Of a stretch of DNA of 64,000 bases, positions 25,544-35,800 are shown piece by piece. Source of the stretch: Pseudomonas paralcaligenes (GTDB lineage Bacteria > Pseudomonadota > Gammaproteobacteria > Pseudomonadales > Pseudomonadaceae). The notes under the pieces were generated by a model. That model ran no database searches and had not been told where the DNA came from. It saw only the letters and a list, made by a program, of their open reading frames with translations. The DNA lies in contig NZ_BPFX01000014.1 of the NCBI RefSeq assembly GCF_019655855.1, forward strand, positions 186,001 through 250,000, in the 5' to 3' direction. The position numbers and the translations under genes are program-made. Each line of letters starts with the position of its first letter. The stretch's first letter is position 1.

Positions 25544-28167
25544 ACCAGTGGCTCATAAATCTTGCGGACAGCCTCCGGGGTGATCTCATCAGGCGCACAG
25601 ATCTGAAAGCGCTGCGTCTCTGGCAAGCTATCTTCCAGCTCTCCAAAAACATCGATCCCTGAGTCCGTGAACTCGCGGACGATTTGCAACTCAAGGGGAG
25701 CCTTTACATCCCCAAAGATCAGCCGAATCCGCTGCCAGTCGTTATAGAACGTCTCCTGCAGGAGTGGGATGACTTCCCGGCAAAGCACGCCACGCAGCCC
25801 CTGCATGTCTCGAACGCGAGTAAAAAAGGCATGGCCAATGGTCTGATCCCGATGCAACAGGTAGGAGATTCGGCGATTAAGCGTATCAAGCAGTGCACGC
25901 AGGTTCAGTACGCCCCCCTCACCATCAGGTATATAGCCATCGCCCTGCGCCCCGGAAATCACTAACGAATCGGGCATTAGCTCTCGGAACTGAAAGCGCC
26001 GCCGCAATGCCGCATCCAGCAGCGCAATTGAACGATCAGCAGTGTTCATACTGCCGTAGATATCCAGATTGCGCGGCACCCCGAAGTGCTCCCCAGAGTA
26101 AGGCAGCGTCAGCTCCATACCATCGAGTAGAAGACCATCCGAATCATAGTGCGCACGCTTATCGACCTCGATCAGCGTGATCAGCTCACCCAAAATCTTG
26201 GCCACATTTCCGCGATTGATCTCATCGATAAAGATCGCATAGCGATGCTGCGGATCTAACTTAGCGCGCTCGCACAGCCGCTTGAAAACCCCTGGCTTCA
26301 CCGCGTAAGTCACGCCCAGGCCATCGGCCGACGGCTCAGGACGTATGCCCTCGATGAAGTCCTCGTAACTGTAGGACTGATGAAAAGTGACGAACTCATA
26401 GCGCCTAATTCGCTGCTCGCCCTTGGTTTTCGGCCCTTTCTTTATCAGCTCTACTCGCTCGACCCATTCTGCACAGCTCTCCTCCCAGTCTCCCGCAAGG
26501 AACCAGCTCCCTGCTGAATCCTTGTCGAATACATAAGGTGCACGGCGGGCTCTCATATCAGTCATCACCGTTGTGGAGTCCAACAAACTGTGCTCCTGCA
26601 GGCTGCCCCAGCAAGTCGCACGCAGATTGCTATTGCCACTACGGAATTTAGCTTTGGCCACAAAGTAACGATGAGCCATCAACTGGGTGACCGTTGCCTT
26701 TCCGCCCAATTCATACAAAGCCATGAACACCACCTGCCACCAAGTGGTATCCATTAGGCTAGACTCAATCCATTCGACCTCTGTCAAAGAGCTTGAACTG
26801 TCCTCGTACTTCGGAACACGCTTCTTGAGGCTGTGAGTTTTTCCGGTACCAGGTGGCCCGAAGAATATTAGATTTCGCGCTGGTTCAACGATCAGCGGTT
26901 TACTGCTGTGAAGCGGCACAGGCACTGTGGGCTTTGCCAATGCACTCCAGCGCTTCATTAATGCGGCAGCGGCCTTATGCTTGACTTCGATACCGGAGGA
27001 CTGGGGGTTCCATTCTTGATTGTCGGCACCCAAAGCTTCCAATTCGCTTAAAGAAACAAAGCTATCTAGCTGAGGATCACGCAGATCAGTGATGTGGATA
27101 TCTACGTAATCCAGTATTCCGCCCTGCGCAGCCTTCGCTTCATCCCAATGCGCATCCTGGTAAGGTCCATTTACGATGCTGCCACAGGCAATGATGCCCT
27201 TGGGTGCTACTCCCGTGCGTAGCAAGAACGCAGTGTCTCCCACCTTCACCTTGCCACTGGCACAACTCCAGCGAATGATTAGCTCCCCACCTTCCAGTAC
27301 CTTTTGACGGTCCTGCGCAAATTGACTCCAGGCATACCGGGATGGGTTCCAACTAAATAACCAAGAGCCAGGCTGAGGCCGCCAGTGCTCAAGCCAGGGG
27401 CTCTCATAAAAATCTACCTCTGGACCTACGCTGGCCTCTTCAGCCTGGCGAACAGCAAGCAGACTCTTATCCAGATCTATTAGAGGCCAAGCCTTGACCA
27501 TTGCGACTGCCAGCTCTTTGTAAGCTGCCACAACCGCTGCCTTGTCATTCGGGCTCGCCATCCGCTCAAAAGTTTCAGGGAAAAGCAAATGCAGCAGGAT
27601 ATGCCGCATCTGCCGCCCACGAGCCCAAGGCTGAGCATCCAACCATTCTGCACACTGCCAAGGCTCGCGTAGATATTGTTCACGTTGTCCCTGTGGCAGC
27701 TTCTTGAAAGCGTCGACCATCCGGATCAACCAAGCCAACTCATCGGCGCGATACCGATTGAAACCCTGACCAGCCGATCCAAGCCCCGAAATGACCTCAT
27801 CAGTCATTAAAGGCTGAGCAACTGGGAAATCGCTTCCGGACCAGCTCCACACGAACTCAATGTTCTCGCGCTTCTTACTCGCGCTCACATTGCTCTGGAA
27901 AAGCATTAGCACCCAGAGCATTTCGGCCATCAGCTGGATAGCCTCCGGCGAGGCCTCAGCCAGCTGCCCTTTGAGCTTTTCCAGAAATACTGCAGAGGAC
28001 TCATCAGGACTCTCGACAAAGAGCTGGCGCAATTCCCCCAATAGATCAGCTGTCCAACGCGGACCAACTGCAAAGAGCGACTTATCACCGATTAGGCAGT
28101 CCTGCTTCCACTGATCGAAAGCGGCAAAGATGGGCGCTGCATTGTGAACGGGGTTGTAACGCGACAT
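25540..28167 (-). CDS. mcrB: EVE-domain McrB GTPase
   Basis: An 875-aa AAA+ protein. Residues about 255-375 form an EVE/PUA-like domain (GSWLFSWNPSRYAW, later GDTAFLLRTGVAPKGIIACG), a fold that reads modified cytosine or other modified bases. The motor has Walker A GPPGTGKT at about residue 436 and the McrB-specific Walker B/signature IDEINRGN at about 645, followed by GSMNTADRSIALLDAALRRRF. The distance between them (about 200 residues) is more than twice that in E. coli McrB, because about 125 extra residues (EWIESSLMDTTWWQVVFMAL to AGDWEESC) are inserted. The N-terminal 250 residues are a helical domain of unknown role. It forms the restriction ATPase with McrC. Confidence 0.9.
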   Translation of the reverse strand: MSRYNPVHNAAPIFAAFDQWKQDCLIGDKSLFAVGPRWTADLLGELRQLFVESPDESSAVFLEKLKGQLAEASPEAIQLMAEMLWVLMLFQSNVSASKKRENIEFVWSWSGSDFPVAQPLMTDEVISGLGSAGQGFNRYRADELAWLIRMVDAFKKLPQGQREQYLREPWQCAEWLDAQPWARGRQMRHILLHLLFPETFERMASPNDKAAVVAAYKELAVAMVKAWPLIDLDKSLLAVRQAEEASVGPEVDFYESPWLEHWRPQPGSWLFSWNPSRYAWSQFAQDRQKVLEGGELIIRWSCASGKVKVGDTAFLLRTGVAPKGIIACGSIVNGPYQDAHWDEAKAAQGGILDYVDIHITDLRDPQLDSFVSLSELEALGADNQEWNPQSSGIEVKHKAAAALMKRWSALAKPTVPVPLHSSKPLIVEPARNLIFFGPPGTGKTHSLKKRVPKYEDSSSSLTEVEWIESSLMDTTWWQVVFMALYELGGKATVTQLMAHRYFVAKAKFRSGNSNLRATCWGSLQEHSLLDSTTVMTDMRARRAPYVFDKDSAGSWFLAGDWEESCAEWVERVELIKKGPKTKGEQRIRRYEFVTFHQSYSYEDFIEGIRPEPSADGLGVTYAVKPGVFKRLCERAKLDPQHRYAIFIDEINRGNVAKILGELITLIEVDKRAHYDSDGLLLDGMELTLPYSGEHFGVPRNLDIYGSMNTADRSIALLDAALRRRFQFRELMPDSLVISGAQGDGYIPDGEGGVLNLRALLDTLNRRISYLLHRDQTIGHAFFTRVRDMQGLRGVLCREVIPLLQETFYNDWQRIRLIFGDVKAPLELQIVREFTDSGIDVFGELEDSLPETQRFQICAPDEITPEAVRKIYEPLV

Positions 28168-28213
28168 AACACTCCTTTATTTCAACGCACACAGAAAGAT
28201 AGCGCGCGAAAGA

Positions 28214-29428
28214 TCAAGCTGGCTGTTCTACAGCCAACGACTCCATGAATGGTTTGGCCCACGATTCATAAGGAAACAGCTCGGCTACTTTCTCCTGGAA
28301 CTCCACATCTTTGAGCATTTCCAACGTGACATCCTTGAAGGTGCAGTGCAGGCGCAGGCCCTGCAAGAGCTGCTCTCCAGTTGGGGACTCGCGGCGAAGT
28401 TGCTCCAGAATGTAAGACTGGGCAACCTGCTCAGTAACCTCGGAGCAGCGATACAAAAGATCATTTGGAGGTGTAGCCACATAGCCCGGAACAAAGATCT
28501 TCGCCAAGGCCATCAACGATTCATTGATCTGTTTGTCAAGCGAGGAGACTACCTCCTGCCGTTTCTGCTCGATCAGCATTTCCAGCTCCTCCACCTTTGC
28601 CATGAACAAGGCCTTGCGTGAAGCCAGCATCACTCGCCCGAGGCGCTTACCGAGGCTGGGCGTGAACATCCGTAGCTTTTCGACTTCATCACGCACCTCG
28701 CGCAGGAAATCCAACTCACTGACCTCTATCAGCTTGTAACTGGCGCGCAGGCGTTCTTGAAATGCTTTGTCTTTTGAGAAAGCCTGCTCCTTGATTGATT
28801 TCGGGAGCTTGATTGTCCGCTGCTCGATCCGGCCACCTTCCAGCTCAATCTCGACGAACTGGACGTGGGCGCGGTAGATGCTAACCTGCCGCTGAAGATC
28901 AAAGGCTGCTGGCGGGTTCTGCTCAATGGCCTTCGCCACCCGTTCACGAATCTCGGGAGCCACAGGCGCGTTACCAATCTCAAAACGCGGAGAGGGATCG
29001 CCTTCAATGCGCAGGGTCGGCGTAACTAGGGTTCGTAAAACCTCATTGACCTGTTCAGGCATCAGCGTCATGGCATTGAACGTCAGTTCGTGCTGCCCCT
29101 CTACCGCCATGGGCGGCAACGTGAAAACCCACCCCTGGTCATCGAGGATCAAGACCCCTATTCGCAAGCCTGCCTGCTGGCGAAACACCACTCCGGCCTC
29201 CTCCAGCATTTTCACCGACTCATAATGGCCATACCCGAGTCGGAAAACCTGCTCGTCATAATCCAGCACAACCACCACCTGCTCATCGCCCAGCGCCTGT
29301 CTGGCCGAGATCAAAGCCGCAGCAATGCCGTCAGTCAACGATGGTCCTATAAACAAAACGCGCGTCTTGGCCAACAGAATCATGCCGCTGGCAACGTGTG
29401 CCGGTATTTGCTGGAAAAGTTTCATCAA
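28214..29428 (-). CDS. Unknown defence-cluster protein (possible degenerate PLD-like domain)
   Basis: A 404-aa soluble protein with no signal or membrane segment. The N-terminal 100 residues (LLAKTRVLFIGPSLTDGIAA; VVVVLDYDEQVFRLGYGHYE; GLRIGVLILDDQGWVFTLPP) alternate strands and helices in a manner reminiscent of phospholipase-D-like domains, but there is no HxKxxxxD motif, so it would be non-catalytic. The rest is helical with a long coiled coil (EVRDEVEKLRMF to EELEMLIEQKRQEVVSSLDK). It sits between the Hsp70-like gene and mcrB in the same orientation, 46 bases from mcrB. Function unknown; the PLD link is only a guess from pattern. Confidence 0.6.
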   Translation of the reverse strand: MMKLFQQIPAHVASGMILLAKTRVLFIGPSLTDGIAAALISARQALGDEQVVVVLDYDEQVFRLGYGHYESVKMLEEAGVVFRQQAGLRIGVLILDDQGWVFTLPPMAVEGQHELTFNAMTLMPEQVNEVLRTLVTPTLRIEGDPSPRFEIGNAPVAPEIRERVAKAIEQNPPAAFDLQRQVSIYRAHVQFVEIELEGGRIEQRTIKLPKSIKEQAFSKDKAFQERLRASYKLIEVSELDFLREVRDEVEKLRMFTPSLGKRLGRVMLASRKALFMAKVEELEMLIEQKRQEVVSSLDKQINESLMALAKIFVPGYVATPPNDLLYRCSEVTEQVAQSYILEQLRRESPTGEQLLQGLRLHCTFKDVTLEMLKDVEFQEKVAELFPYESWAKPFMESLAVEQPA

Positions 29429-29543
29429 TTTCCACCATCAATGCTTCTTGGACCAGACAGAGGTAAGCTCATGCAGTACATTGACTCTCCAGGCAAGCAC
29501 ACTTCTCACGCTCCAAGCCCGCTATCCCACCCTCGCCCCTCCT

Positions 29544-31310
29544 TCACCGGCTGTAGAAGCCCGATAGCACCGGTTTCCCCTGTACATCGCCTGCAGTAAC
29601 TCGCGCTTTGCCCTGAAGCGAAATCAGACTCTTGCGCGCACCTCCCAGGGAGACAGCAATCCGCGGGAAGTCATCCTCAAGCTCCGGATATTCCTCCTGC
29701 AACCACCGCGGGAAATCGGGGGCGTGGATCCGTGGCACTGATTGCCCATTGAGATCAAGCTGGCCGCTCGCCAATGCTTGCACCATCGGCAGCTTTGCAC
29801 CCCCGCCAGTGAGCACAACGGCCAAGCCACCGTTCTTTTGAGCTACCTGAACCCAACTGGAGTCCACACTGCTCAGTACATCCAAGAGACACTGTTCCAG
29901 ATCCTGAGAAAACTTCTCAACGGCCTCGAGCTCCATGAACTCCTGTAACGACACATCAACGAGCTCACCTTCCAGCAACCGGACAGTCAGGAAGCCATCG
30001 TTAAATAGTGCTTCCTTGTAATCGCGCATCCTCAGAGACAGATCACGTTGAGTTTTCAGTTTTCGTGAATGATCGTTACCAACACCGCCCTTACTGAGCA
30101 ACAAGTGAATCAGTGCCTGGTCGAGGTAGTTGCCTGCTCTGGTAATGCCTCGCGCGGAGCCATCTACCTCAACAGCCTGACGAACTGGCGTATTCGGGTT
30201 GGACTGCAAACGGTACAAGCTCATATCGCTAGTGCCAGCGCCAACGTCTACGACCAAGGTCACGCTATTGGTGCTACCAGCACTACTTAACAGGGCATTG
30301 GCAACGCCCAATGGCTCGGTTAGTTGCTCAGTGACAAACTCATAGCTGCGCCCCTCACTTCGTAATTTCTGCACTGTCTGGATGAACTCACCGAGCGGCA
30401 AGCCGCTCTGCAAACGGTCACCCAAGGTATCAGCCAGCACCTGGGCTTCACCTAGCAACACTCGCAGCCGAGCCGCCACCTCTCGACTTTTTTCTTTCTC
30501 GAAGCAGGGCATAGCAAATCGGCGCTTAAGGTTACGCGGCATATCGTGATCAGCCAGGCACTCATTGACCGTCCAGGTCATGAAGGTCAGATAGGCCAGC
30601 AGCAAGTCACCGAACAGGATAGAAATATCGGTAGGGTTGTAGGGCGTAGGCACGGGACTATGCAACGCATCCTCGGAGAGGAACCGCTTGACGTTGTCGA
30701 CCCGCATGCGCTCACCCTCACCGGCCTCCACTAGCGAAAAATCTACTGCGTTCTTGCCAAACCACAGCGTCCCGCCGTTATCGATATACACGGAGGAAAT
30801 CAGCATGGTTTCACTGACCTCGGGCTGATCTCCCGGAATGCCGAGGTTCAGAACGTGAATCTCCTCGTAATCGTCTGCGTCAATCACCAGCGTTGCTTTG
30901 GACATGGCCGTGCCAAAGTCCATACAGAGCCTGGCATTCTCAGGTGCCTCAGGCAGCTCAAACACACTCAGATCGAGTTCAGCGGACAGACTAGGGGGGC
31001 TCTCCTCTTTTCCCCCTACAAAGCTGTCCGGCTGAGCTTCGGCTTCGGCTTCGGCTTCGGCTTCGGCTTCGGCTTCGGAAATGATCGTCTGCGATGTTGG
31101 AGCGACAATCACTGGCGCTATTACTACGTCGGGACGCTCTACGATTACCTGAGGCGCCCCCTCCAACAGTGCTAAGGCATACTGCAGGGCCTCGAGCTCG
31201 TCTTCCGTAAGAACCCCGGGCAGCTCAAACTGCTGGGAGTCTAGAGGCTTGATCCGACGCAGCAGGTTTTTCAGCAGGATCCGCGCTTCAATACGTTCCA
31301 TCATGGCCAT
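29544..31310 (-). CDS. Hsp70-like (ASKHA) ATPase of the defence cluster
   Basis: A 588-aa protein with an Hsp70/actin-type nucleotide-binding core. Seen: phosphate-1 motif LCMDFGTAMSKATLVID (about residue 128), phosphate-2 VVDVGAGTSDMSLYRL (about 340) and adenosine motif AVVLTGGGAKLPMVQAL (about 500). Ahead of it lie about 65 residues of helical N-terminus and a Glu-Ala repeat linker (about 80-92). No classical substrate-binding beta-sandwich domain follows; the protein ends soon after the ATPase. It is thus an Hsp70-like ATPase rather than DnaK itself. Its neighbour upstream has a GrpE-like C-terminus, which suggests a dedicated ATPase and exchange-factor pair. Role in defence is inferred from position. 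Confidence 0.8.
   Translation of the reverse strand: MAMMERIEARILLKNLLRRIKPLDSQQFELPGVLTEDELEALQYALALLEGAPQVIVERPDVVIAPVIVAPTSQTIISEAEAEAEAEAEAEAQPDSFVGGKEESPPSLSAELDLSVFELPEAPENARLCMDFGTAMSKATLVIDADDYEEIHVLNLGIPGDQPEVSETMLISSVYIDNGGTLWFGKNAVDFSLVEAGEGERMRVDNVKRFLSEDALHSPVPTPYNPTDISILFGDLLLAYLTFMTWTVNECLADHDMPRNLKRRFAMPCFEKEKSREVAARLRVLLGEAQVLADTLGDRLQSGLPLGEFIQTVQKLRSEGRSYEFVTEQLTEPLGVANALLSSAGSTNSVTLVVDVGAGTSDMSLYRLQSNPNTPVRQAVEVDGSARGITRAGNYLDQALIHLLLSKGGVGNDHSRKLKTQRDLSLRMRDYKEALFNDGFLTVRLLEGELVDVSLQEFMELEAVEKFSQDLEQCLLDVLSSVDSSWVQVAQKNGGLAVVLTGGGAKLPMVQALASGQLDLNGQSVPRIHAPDFPRWLQEEYPELEDDFPRIAVSLGGARKSLISLQGKARVTAGDVQGKPVLSGFYSR
31036..31077. repeat. Seven tandem 6-base repeats (GCTTCG)
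   Basis: Seven perfect GCTTCG units encode, on the minus strand, seven Glu-Ala pairs in the linker of the Hsp70-like protein. Slippage by whole units would change linker length without changing the frame. Confidence 0.95.
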
Positions 31311-31325
31311 CCTTGTGTCTTTTAA

Positions 31326-32795
31326 TCAGTTGTGCGGCTCGACCCGAGGCTTGATCAGCATTTTGATGCTGCCGCCAAAGTCCTTCTGAATCCCATCGCG
31401 AACCACTTTAACCGAGCGAACACCCTGGCGGACGTCGCTCAGCAGCTCATGTTGCAAGGGATTGAACTCCACAACCTCGCCCTTGAGCGCGGTTTTGCTT
31501 AAACGTCGCATACGCGCCAGCATCAAAGCATTACGTGCGATATCAGCGTAACCCGCAGCGGCACCTGTAACCTTCTCAGCCGAAATCGGGTCATTGATTT
31601 CAAGCAGAGGCGCAACTGAGTCCCGCAATGCTTCCATGAAAGGTTGGGTGTTTAGCACCTCGATCAAGAGCTCGCCGATCATCTGGTCTTCAGAAATACC
31701 CACCTTGTGCACCACGGCACGCGAACTACCCGTGACGACGCCAGCATTGACCCACCACTGGCGCACGTCAGGATCGAGCTCCTGGGCTTTCTCAAAGTGG
31801 CGAGTCAGATCCTTCATCATCTGCGCCTTAGACAGGTACAAAGACTGCATAACATCCATCAGCGCCTTGTCGGTTTTTCCCTGGCGTGCCAGAACCAGCG
31901 CGGATTCACGTAGGCACAGATTAACCGTCTCGCGGCTACGCGAATGGCTAAGGAATTGAATCCAACGAGCGCGACCAAGCAGGCTGCGTGCCCGCCCTAT
32001 CACCTGATAAGTGTCCGAGAGCATGGCATGTGAAAAGCGCAGCTCAATCAACCGCAGCAAGAGGTCAAAAGCATCATCCACGATGCTGAATAACAGGCTC
32101 TCATCCACATCTTTGTTATCGCCTTGCAGCAGTGCAGCGACCCACTCACTCAATGCCGCACCGGATTGTCCGCCCGGCTCGAACGAGCCACCTCGCAATA
32201 CCTCCAGCCAAGCTCCGCTGATACGTCGCGCGCGGCGTAACCGCGACTCGGGATTGCTGATCTCTTCCAACTGCTCCAGCGCCTCGATATGCGCCGCCCA
32301 CGCTTCGGCGACACTGGCAAAGCGCTTCAACAGCAATTCGATGAGCAGTTTTCTGGGCTTCTCTGCAGTATCCAGCACCACAGATTCGCGAAGCGCATAG
32401 TCATTCAGCCAGTACGTATCCAGCTGCAATAAGCATTGTGCGGCATACGCCTTGCCGTCACTGTCCAGCCCTTCCAGGCTCGGCAGGTCATGGTCGGGCG
32501 ATAAGGCAACCACCGTGCGATTTACCGCGCCCTCGCGGCCTCTGGCCACCGCAGCCAGCCGCCCCAGCACTGCCAAGGCCTGAAGACTGGCTGCTTCATC
32601 ATCCTCAGCCTGTGACAACTCTTCGACCCGAGCGAGGACCTTGCTCAACCCCTCATCTTTAAGAAGAGCCTGGATCTGCAGTTGCGCCATGCTCTGGGTC
32701 AGCAGCTTGTCCAACTCGACCAACGACGAGGCGTCAGCGATGGCACGCCATTGCTGCATGACTGGATCGACTTCGTTTTTCCCTTGTGCGCTCAT
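31326..32795 (-). CDS. Unknown helical protein with GrpE-like C-terminus
   Basis: A 489-aa protein starting MSAQGKNEVDPVMQQWRAIA; this ATG has GGGGA five bases upstream and lies 13 bases after the methyltransferase stop, so it is preferred to in-frame starts inside that gene. The protein is nearly all helical (repeat-like Leu-rich helices) and has no catalytic motif that I can see. The last 50 residues (VVEFNPLQHELLSDVRQG, then VRSVKVVRDGIQ and SIKMLIKPRVEP) resemble the GrpE beta-domain, in which 'phi-x-P-x-x-H-x' is followed by 'V-x-x-V-x-x-G' and a final strand. Since the next gene is an Hsp70-like ATPase, a nucleotide-exchange role is plausible. This is an inference. Confidence 0.68.
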   Translation of the reverse strand: MSAQGKNEVDPVMQQWRAIADASSLVELDKLLTQSMAQLQIQALLKDEGLSKVLARVEELSQAEDDEAASLQALAVLGRLAAVARGREGAVNRTVVALSPDHDLPSLEGLDSDGKAYAAQCLLQLDTYWLNDYALRESVVLDTAEKPRKLLIELLLKRFASVAEAWAAHIEALEQLEEISNPESRLRRARRISGAWLEVLRGGSFEPGGQSGAALSEWVAALLQGDNKDVDESLLFSIVDDAFDLLLRLIELRFSHAMLSDTYQVIGRARSLLGRARWIQFLSHSRSRETVNLCLRESALVLARQGKTDKALMDVMQSLYLSKAQMMKDLTRHFEKAQELDPDVRQWWVNAGVVTGSSRAVVHKVGISEDQMIGELLIEVLNTQPFMEALRDSVAPLLEINDPISAEKVTGAAAGYADIARNALMLARMRRLSKTALKGEVVEFNPLQHELLSDVRQGVRSVKVVRDGIQKDFGGSIKMLIKPRVEPHN

Positions 32796-32808
32796 CTCAA
32801 TCCCCATC

Positions 32809-35800
32809 TCAGTGCTTCGTAGCGCGACCAGAGAACTCAGCGGCAAGCCGCTCATACTCCGCCATCACCCGCACCTGCGTGCGGTACTCACCGAACTCAG
32901 CCAGTTCCTTGCGCTTGAGGTTCGGGAAGGTGACGGAGGGGTAGTCCTCTGGCATGACGTTTTGTGGGTCGAGGATATAGAGCAGCTCGTCACGGGCCAG
33001 GCCATAGAGGTGAGCGTAGTAAGCATCCAACTCACACTTGAGCTGGTGGCGGCGGTCGGGGTTCCAAGGAAATGGATCGCCCTCGTAGCCAAGATCCTCG
33101 GCGAAGGCCTTGAGGTCGTGGGCGGTGTAGGCCAGCTCCAGCACGCGGGGGACGACATAGCTCAGGTCGGTTTCGCTATAGGCGTCGGGAGGCAGAGTAG
33201 CAACCTGCTTCTTAGTAAAGTATTTAAAGCTAGTTCCACCTACCTTCTGACGGACAACAAAGTCGTGTACTAACGTGGCTTGATCCGCAAAAAGGGCCGC
33301 CTTAAGCCTTTCGTCCTTTATCGAAGGGAATACCAGAAGAAATTTATCACCAACAGCCGAGAACGGAATAACTCCCGTAATGCACGTCCGAGTATCGGTG
33401 GATCGACAAATATCCCGCCAACCAAACAGATATTTCGGGCAACGCACTCGCAATAGCTGCCGCCCCCAGCGCAATGCCTTCTCTCTATCTACACAGAGTA
33501 ATCCTGGCAACAGGCCATGCAGTTCCTCTGCATTCAGTGGAGAACTAGCTTGAAGGTGCTCAGCCAGCTCCGTGTTTGACTGGGCAAACAGGCTAACTTT
33601 CTCACCCATATTGGAAAAGCAGGCGCGCAGCTCTCCGCTTGCAGGGTGCTGCTGCGCCAGAGCAGCGCCCAATGCCCATTGGCCAAGCAGCTCGAAGGCT
33701 GTATCCAGTTCGTCTTTGTTAAAAGCCTTGACCAGTGCCTCCGGCGCACTGCTGGTGCGCAGTACCACCTGCCACTCATCTACCCAGTAACGCGACAACG
33801 GTAGGCGGTCGGGCTGCTGCTTTTCCGCATCGGTCATGTCGCGAGAGGTCTCACCGTCGCGCTCATATGTAGCCCAGCGGTGGTCATAGTGGTGCACCAT
33901 TTTGGCCTCATAGAGTGGCAAAAAGCTCACTCCATGGAGGCTGATGGCATTGCCCTTGAGGATGCCGCCCTGCTGTATCAGCGTGTCATAGGTGCGAAAC
34001 AGGTTGCTATCCGTAGACATATCAAAGAGACGCGCGAAGCGAATCCCCCATGGATTCAGCTCTGGCAATCTTTCGCGTTCCTCGCGGATCAGCACTGGGA
34101 CGCGGCGGTAGATATTCTTGGTCAAAGTCGCATCGGCCTGCGAGCGAAAGAGGGGGCATGTCCTGGTGTTCGGGTTGAGCAACAAGAACTCTTCCGCAGT
34201 CAGGTAGAACGACGCATCACCTTCTGAAAATTGCTCAGGGCTACTCGCGCCAAAGAGCAGCCGCGCTCTTTCAGCGTTTCCCATAGTTAACAGGCAGAAT
34301 GGATTTCGATCATCAGTAGCTGGAAACCACCTTCTAATCTCATGACACCCAATGAGCTGTACAAGAAAACCTGAACTGACAAGCTCAGCAAAAAAGCGCT
34401 TCGTCGTATCGTCTGTTGCAATACCAATCGGCAGCACAACACCGACGCGGCCCACACCATTGACCATGCAATGCATCTGCTCAGCAAACAAAGCAAAGAC
34501 GTTTACATCGCCCACTCCAGTCAAGGGATAACGCCCGGAACGGGCAAATGCGCTACTTGCTTCCGCACCTCTACGGTCTCGGTAAAACTCCTCCTGCAGC
34601 TCGCGCTCCCACGGTAGCCCATCGGCAAGGGCCTCGATCATTTTCTGGCGCTCCGCCGCATTGCGCGCATTGGCCACGTCCGGATGACGAGCAGCGAAGA
34701 ACTCCTTCTCCTGTAGCTTGATGCGTTCCCATGGAGGATTGCCCAGCACCACATCAAACCCACCCTGCTCGCGCTCGAACACCTGCGGAAACGCCAGCCG
34801 CCAGTGAAGAAATCGCTGGCGACGGGCAATGCCCTGCGCCAGCTCTGCCACTTGCGGGTCGAGCTGCCCTTGATGGGCAGCGATCAGTTCCTGATTGGTG
34901 GGGATCTGCCGTTCGTGTTCGACATCCTTTGGTACAAAGAAAGCAGCGGTGTAGAGGTCTTCCAGCAATCGAGCCTGCAGGGCCTCATCGCCCTGCTGCG
35001 CGGCCTGCCAGGCGGCCTGCTTGGCGGCGACCTGTTCGACGGTATCTTCTGGTAACGCTTCCCAGCTATTGGCCAAGCTGCCACTGATGCGCAGGCTTAT
35101 GGCCAGCTTCTTGGCCGCCTGCTTGTTACGCTTCTTCGCCTCGCTGGCAATGGCCTTATCATCACCGGTAAGCGCCTTGTAGGCATCATCTGGAATGCCA
35201 GCCTCCAACACTGCCGGATCGAACACACCAATCAGTGCGTTACCGCACTGGATATGGGCATCAAGAAAGCCCAAAGGCTTGCCTGGCTCCAGAGCCTCCA
35301 GCCACAACGCGGTCTTGCACAACTCGATGGCCATCGGGTTGAGGTCGACGCCATGGATGCAGTGCTGCACCACTTCACGGAGTGCATGGCGATACTGCTC
35401 TTCCGTGTATTGGTCACCCTGAGCATCCAGTTCAGCCACTTTCGCAGCCAAACGGCGTGCGGCTGCGAGCAAGAAGTGACCGCTGCCACACGCTGGGTCA
35501 CACACCTTGATCGATAGCAGTGCGGAGCGCGGCTGCTCGGGATTGACCTTAAGGCGCTGCTCAATCACAGGCAGCAGCGCTGACTTAATCAGCTCCTGGA
35601 CCAGGCTGTCCGGGGTGTAATACGAACCACTGGTTTTACGCGCATTACCCTGATCGCTCTCTCCCTCCGCATCACCGATAAATCCAAACTGCCAAGGTGA
35701 AGTCGCCGGATTGACGCGCGGGATAAGCTCCAGCAAGGACTCGTACACCGAACCCAGTTCTTCGGTATCCATGTCCCGATAATTGATGCGGGTAGCGCCA

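Noticed and set aside
28214..29428. DrmC-type phospholipase-D nuclease
   Set aside because: No HxKxxxxD motif is present, so the DISARM nuclease label is not justified.
31036..31077. Phase-variable repeat switching the Hsp70-like gene
   Set aside because: The unit is six bases, so changes in number keep the frame; only linker length would vary.
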